From NCBI GenBank assembly GCA_036744005.1, contig DAINOJ010000008.1:1-64000 (forward strand): a stretch of 64,000 bases of DNA, read 5' to 3'. The stretch is from CALCNS01 sp937897315 (GTDB taxonomy: Bacteria; Bacillota; JAAYKD01). Below the pieces are notes generated by a model. The model saw nothing but the letters and a program-made list of their open reading frames with translations, had not been told where the DNA came from and searched no databases. This document shows positions 63,451 through 64,000 of the stretch, piece after piece (position 1 is the first letter of the stretch; the number at the start of each line of letters is the position of its first letter). A program made the position numbers and the translations under genes.

Positions 63451-64000
63451 CTAACCCATAAGACCATATCGTAAGCCAATGGCATATATGGGTTGAGATT
63501 GCGAGCGATGCAGCGGTCCTTTCTTTTCTTCCATAAAGGCAAAACCCATGGATTCGTAAAAGGAGATTGCCGGAAGGTTGCCATGCAAAACCCACACCGA
63601 TAAAGGTCTTTTTGTATGTTGCAGTGTGTAATACAATAGCTTTTTGCCGAATCCGCGGCGCTGATATCCGGGTTCTACATAAAACCAAGTGATTTCGTGA
63701 TTGGTAAAAGCGACAAACCCCCGAGGAACTTCATGGAGTAGCAGTACCGCAACTTGTCCTTCAAACAAGTTTTCTTCTTCAAAAGTGGCTAATAAATTCG
63801 TATAACCCTCCAAATAACCACAACGTGCCAATTCCTGCTGACGAGCCGCGTCATGAATTCGTTGTAAATGCTCCCAATCTGTATCCTTGTATGGGCGAAT
63901 CTCTATGGCATTTCCTGTTTGATTTTTCTGTTCCAAGTGATGTTTCAACCATTCCATAGCCAAGCGATACCCTTCGAAGCCGAATCCCTGAAAGGTTTTT
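63451..64000 (-). CDS. GNAT-family acetyltransferase, 5' end open at the window edge
   Basis: The readable part has a GNAT domain (IEIRPYKDTDWEHLQRIHD, WFYVEPGYQRRGFGKKLL with the acetyl-CoA loop, then LPAISFYESMGFAF). Before it, the frame stays open to the window edge (…GFGFEGYRLAMEWLKHHL), so the true start may be further upstream; the internal ATG at 63957 is an alternative without a clear ribosome site. A larger protein with an N-terminal domain is possible. Substrate unknown. Confidence 0.8.
   Translation of the reverse strand, partial: KTFQGFGFEGYRLAMEWLKHHLEQKNQTGNAIEIRPYKDTDWEHLQRIHDAARQQELARCGYLEGYTNLLATFEEENLFEGQVAVLLLHEVPRGFVAFTNHEITWFYVEPGYQRRGFGKKLLYYTLQHTKRPLSVWVLHGNLPAISFYESMGFAFMEEKKGPLHRSQSQPIYAIGLRYGLMG

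Noticed and set aside
1..64000. tRNA, rRNA, CRISPR arrays, insertion sequences, prophage
   Set aside because: No cloverleaf-like segments, repeats with spacers, transposase or integrase motifs were seen by eye; a tRNAscan or Infernal run would settle the RNA question.

Overview
The window looks like chromosome of an anaerobic, low-to-mid GC Bacillota (Clostridia-type). The gene order of the talC-glpX-rpmE-DUF1385-prfA-prmC-tsaC-ywlE-rpiB-ywlG-glyA block is the Firmicutes order known from Bacillus subtilis. There is also an SLH-domain surface protein, a ResB/CcsA haem maturation pair, NADP-type glutamate dehydrogenase and several Fe-S or radical-SAM proteins. TGA is used as an ordinary stop in several genes. 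I see no tRNA, rRNA, CRISPR array, transposase or prophage.

Layout. 1-2.5 kb: minus-strand operon of a ferredoxin-type aldo/keto reductase, an MtnA-type sugar-phosphate isomerase and a class II aldolase cut by the window edge; together they suggest 5'-deoxynucleoside (MTA or 5'-deoxyadenosine) salvage. 2.7-4 kb: membrane glycosyltransferase. 4-8.7 kb: a c-type cytochrome locus of a double-rhodanese lipoprotein, an 11-haem cytochrome whose frame is crossed by a UGA followed by a SECIS-like hairpin, and ResB/CcsA. 8.8-11.3 kb: HAD phosphatase, Cache-like diguanylate cyclase, YgbA-family protein. 11.3-14.6 kb: long leader, then an M20 amidohydrolase with two membrane proteins (DUF3100 and a 169-aa partner). 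14.6-22.8 kb: small membrane peptide, alpha/beta hydrolase, YczE-like protein, fused MacB-like ABC transporter, exported DUF2202 ferritin-like protein, C45-type hydrolase, class-A-beta-lactamase-like protein. 22.9-30.5 kb: 2103-aa SLH surface protein, a LemA-like protein overlapping its start, and a LytTR response regulator whose coupled downstream gene is reduced to 11 codons. 30.6-37.1 kb: seven-gene minus-strand operon (MFS, ABC ATPase, two FtsX permeases, CBS protein, B3/B4 protein, AlkZ-related protein). 37.2-41.1 kb: gdhA, SDR, lipoprotein, histidine phosphatase. 41.1-52.5 kb: the long translation and carbon-metabolism operon, including an RpiB-YwlG fusion. 52.6-57.9 kb: two tandem M14 carboxypeptidases and a divergent RocB-like M20 peptidase. 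57.9-64 kb: a 42-bp perfect palindrome, a secreted hypothetical protein, prfB with its programmed frameshift, secA, a MobA-like protein and a GNAT protein open at the window edge.

The most notable item is the 6.2-8.7 kb locus. A continuous 452-codon frame encodes 11 CxxCH motifs with one internal UGA (codon 86). A perfect 7-bp hairpin with a G-starting loop begins 14 nt after the UGA, as in bacterial SECIS elements. The upstream rhodanese lipoprotein and downstream haem-lyase genes suggest a selenocysteine-containing multihaem cytochrome in a periplasmic or extracellular redox system that recalls the ext gene cluster of Geobacter.
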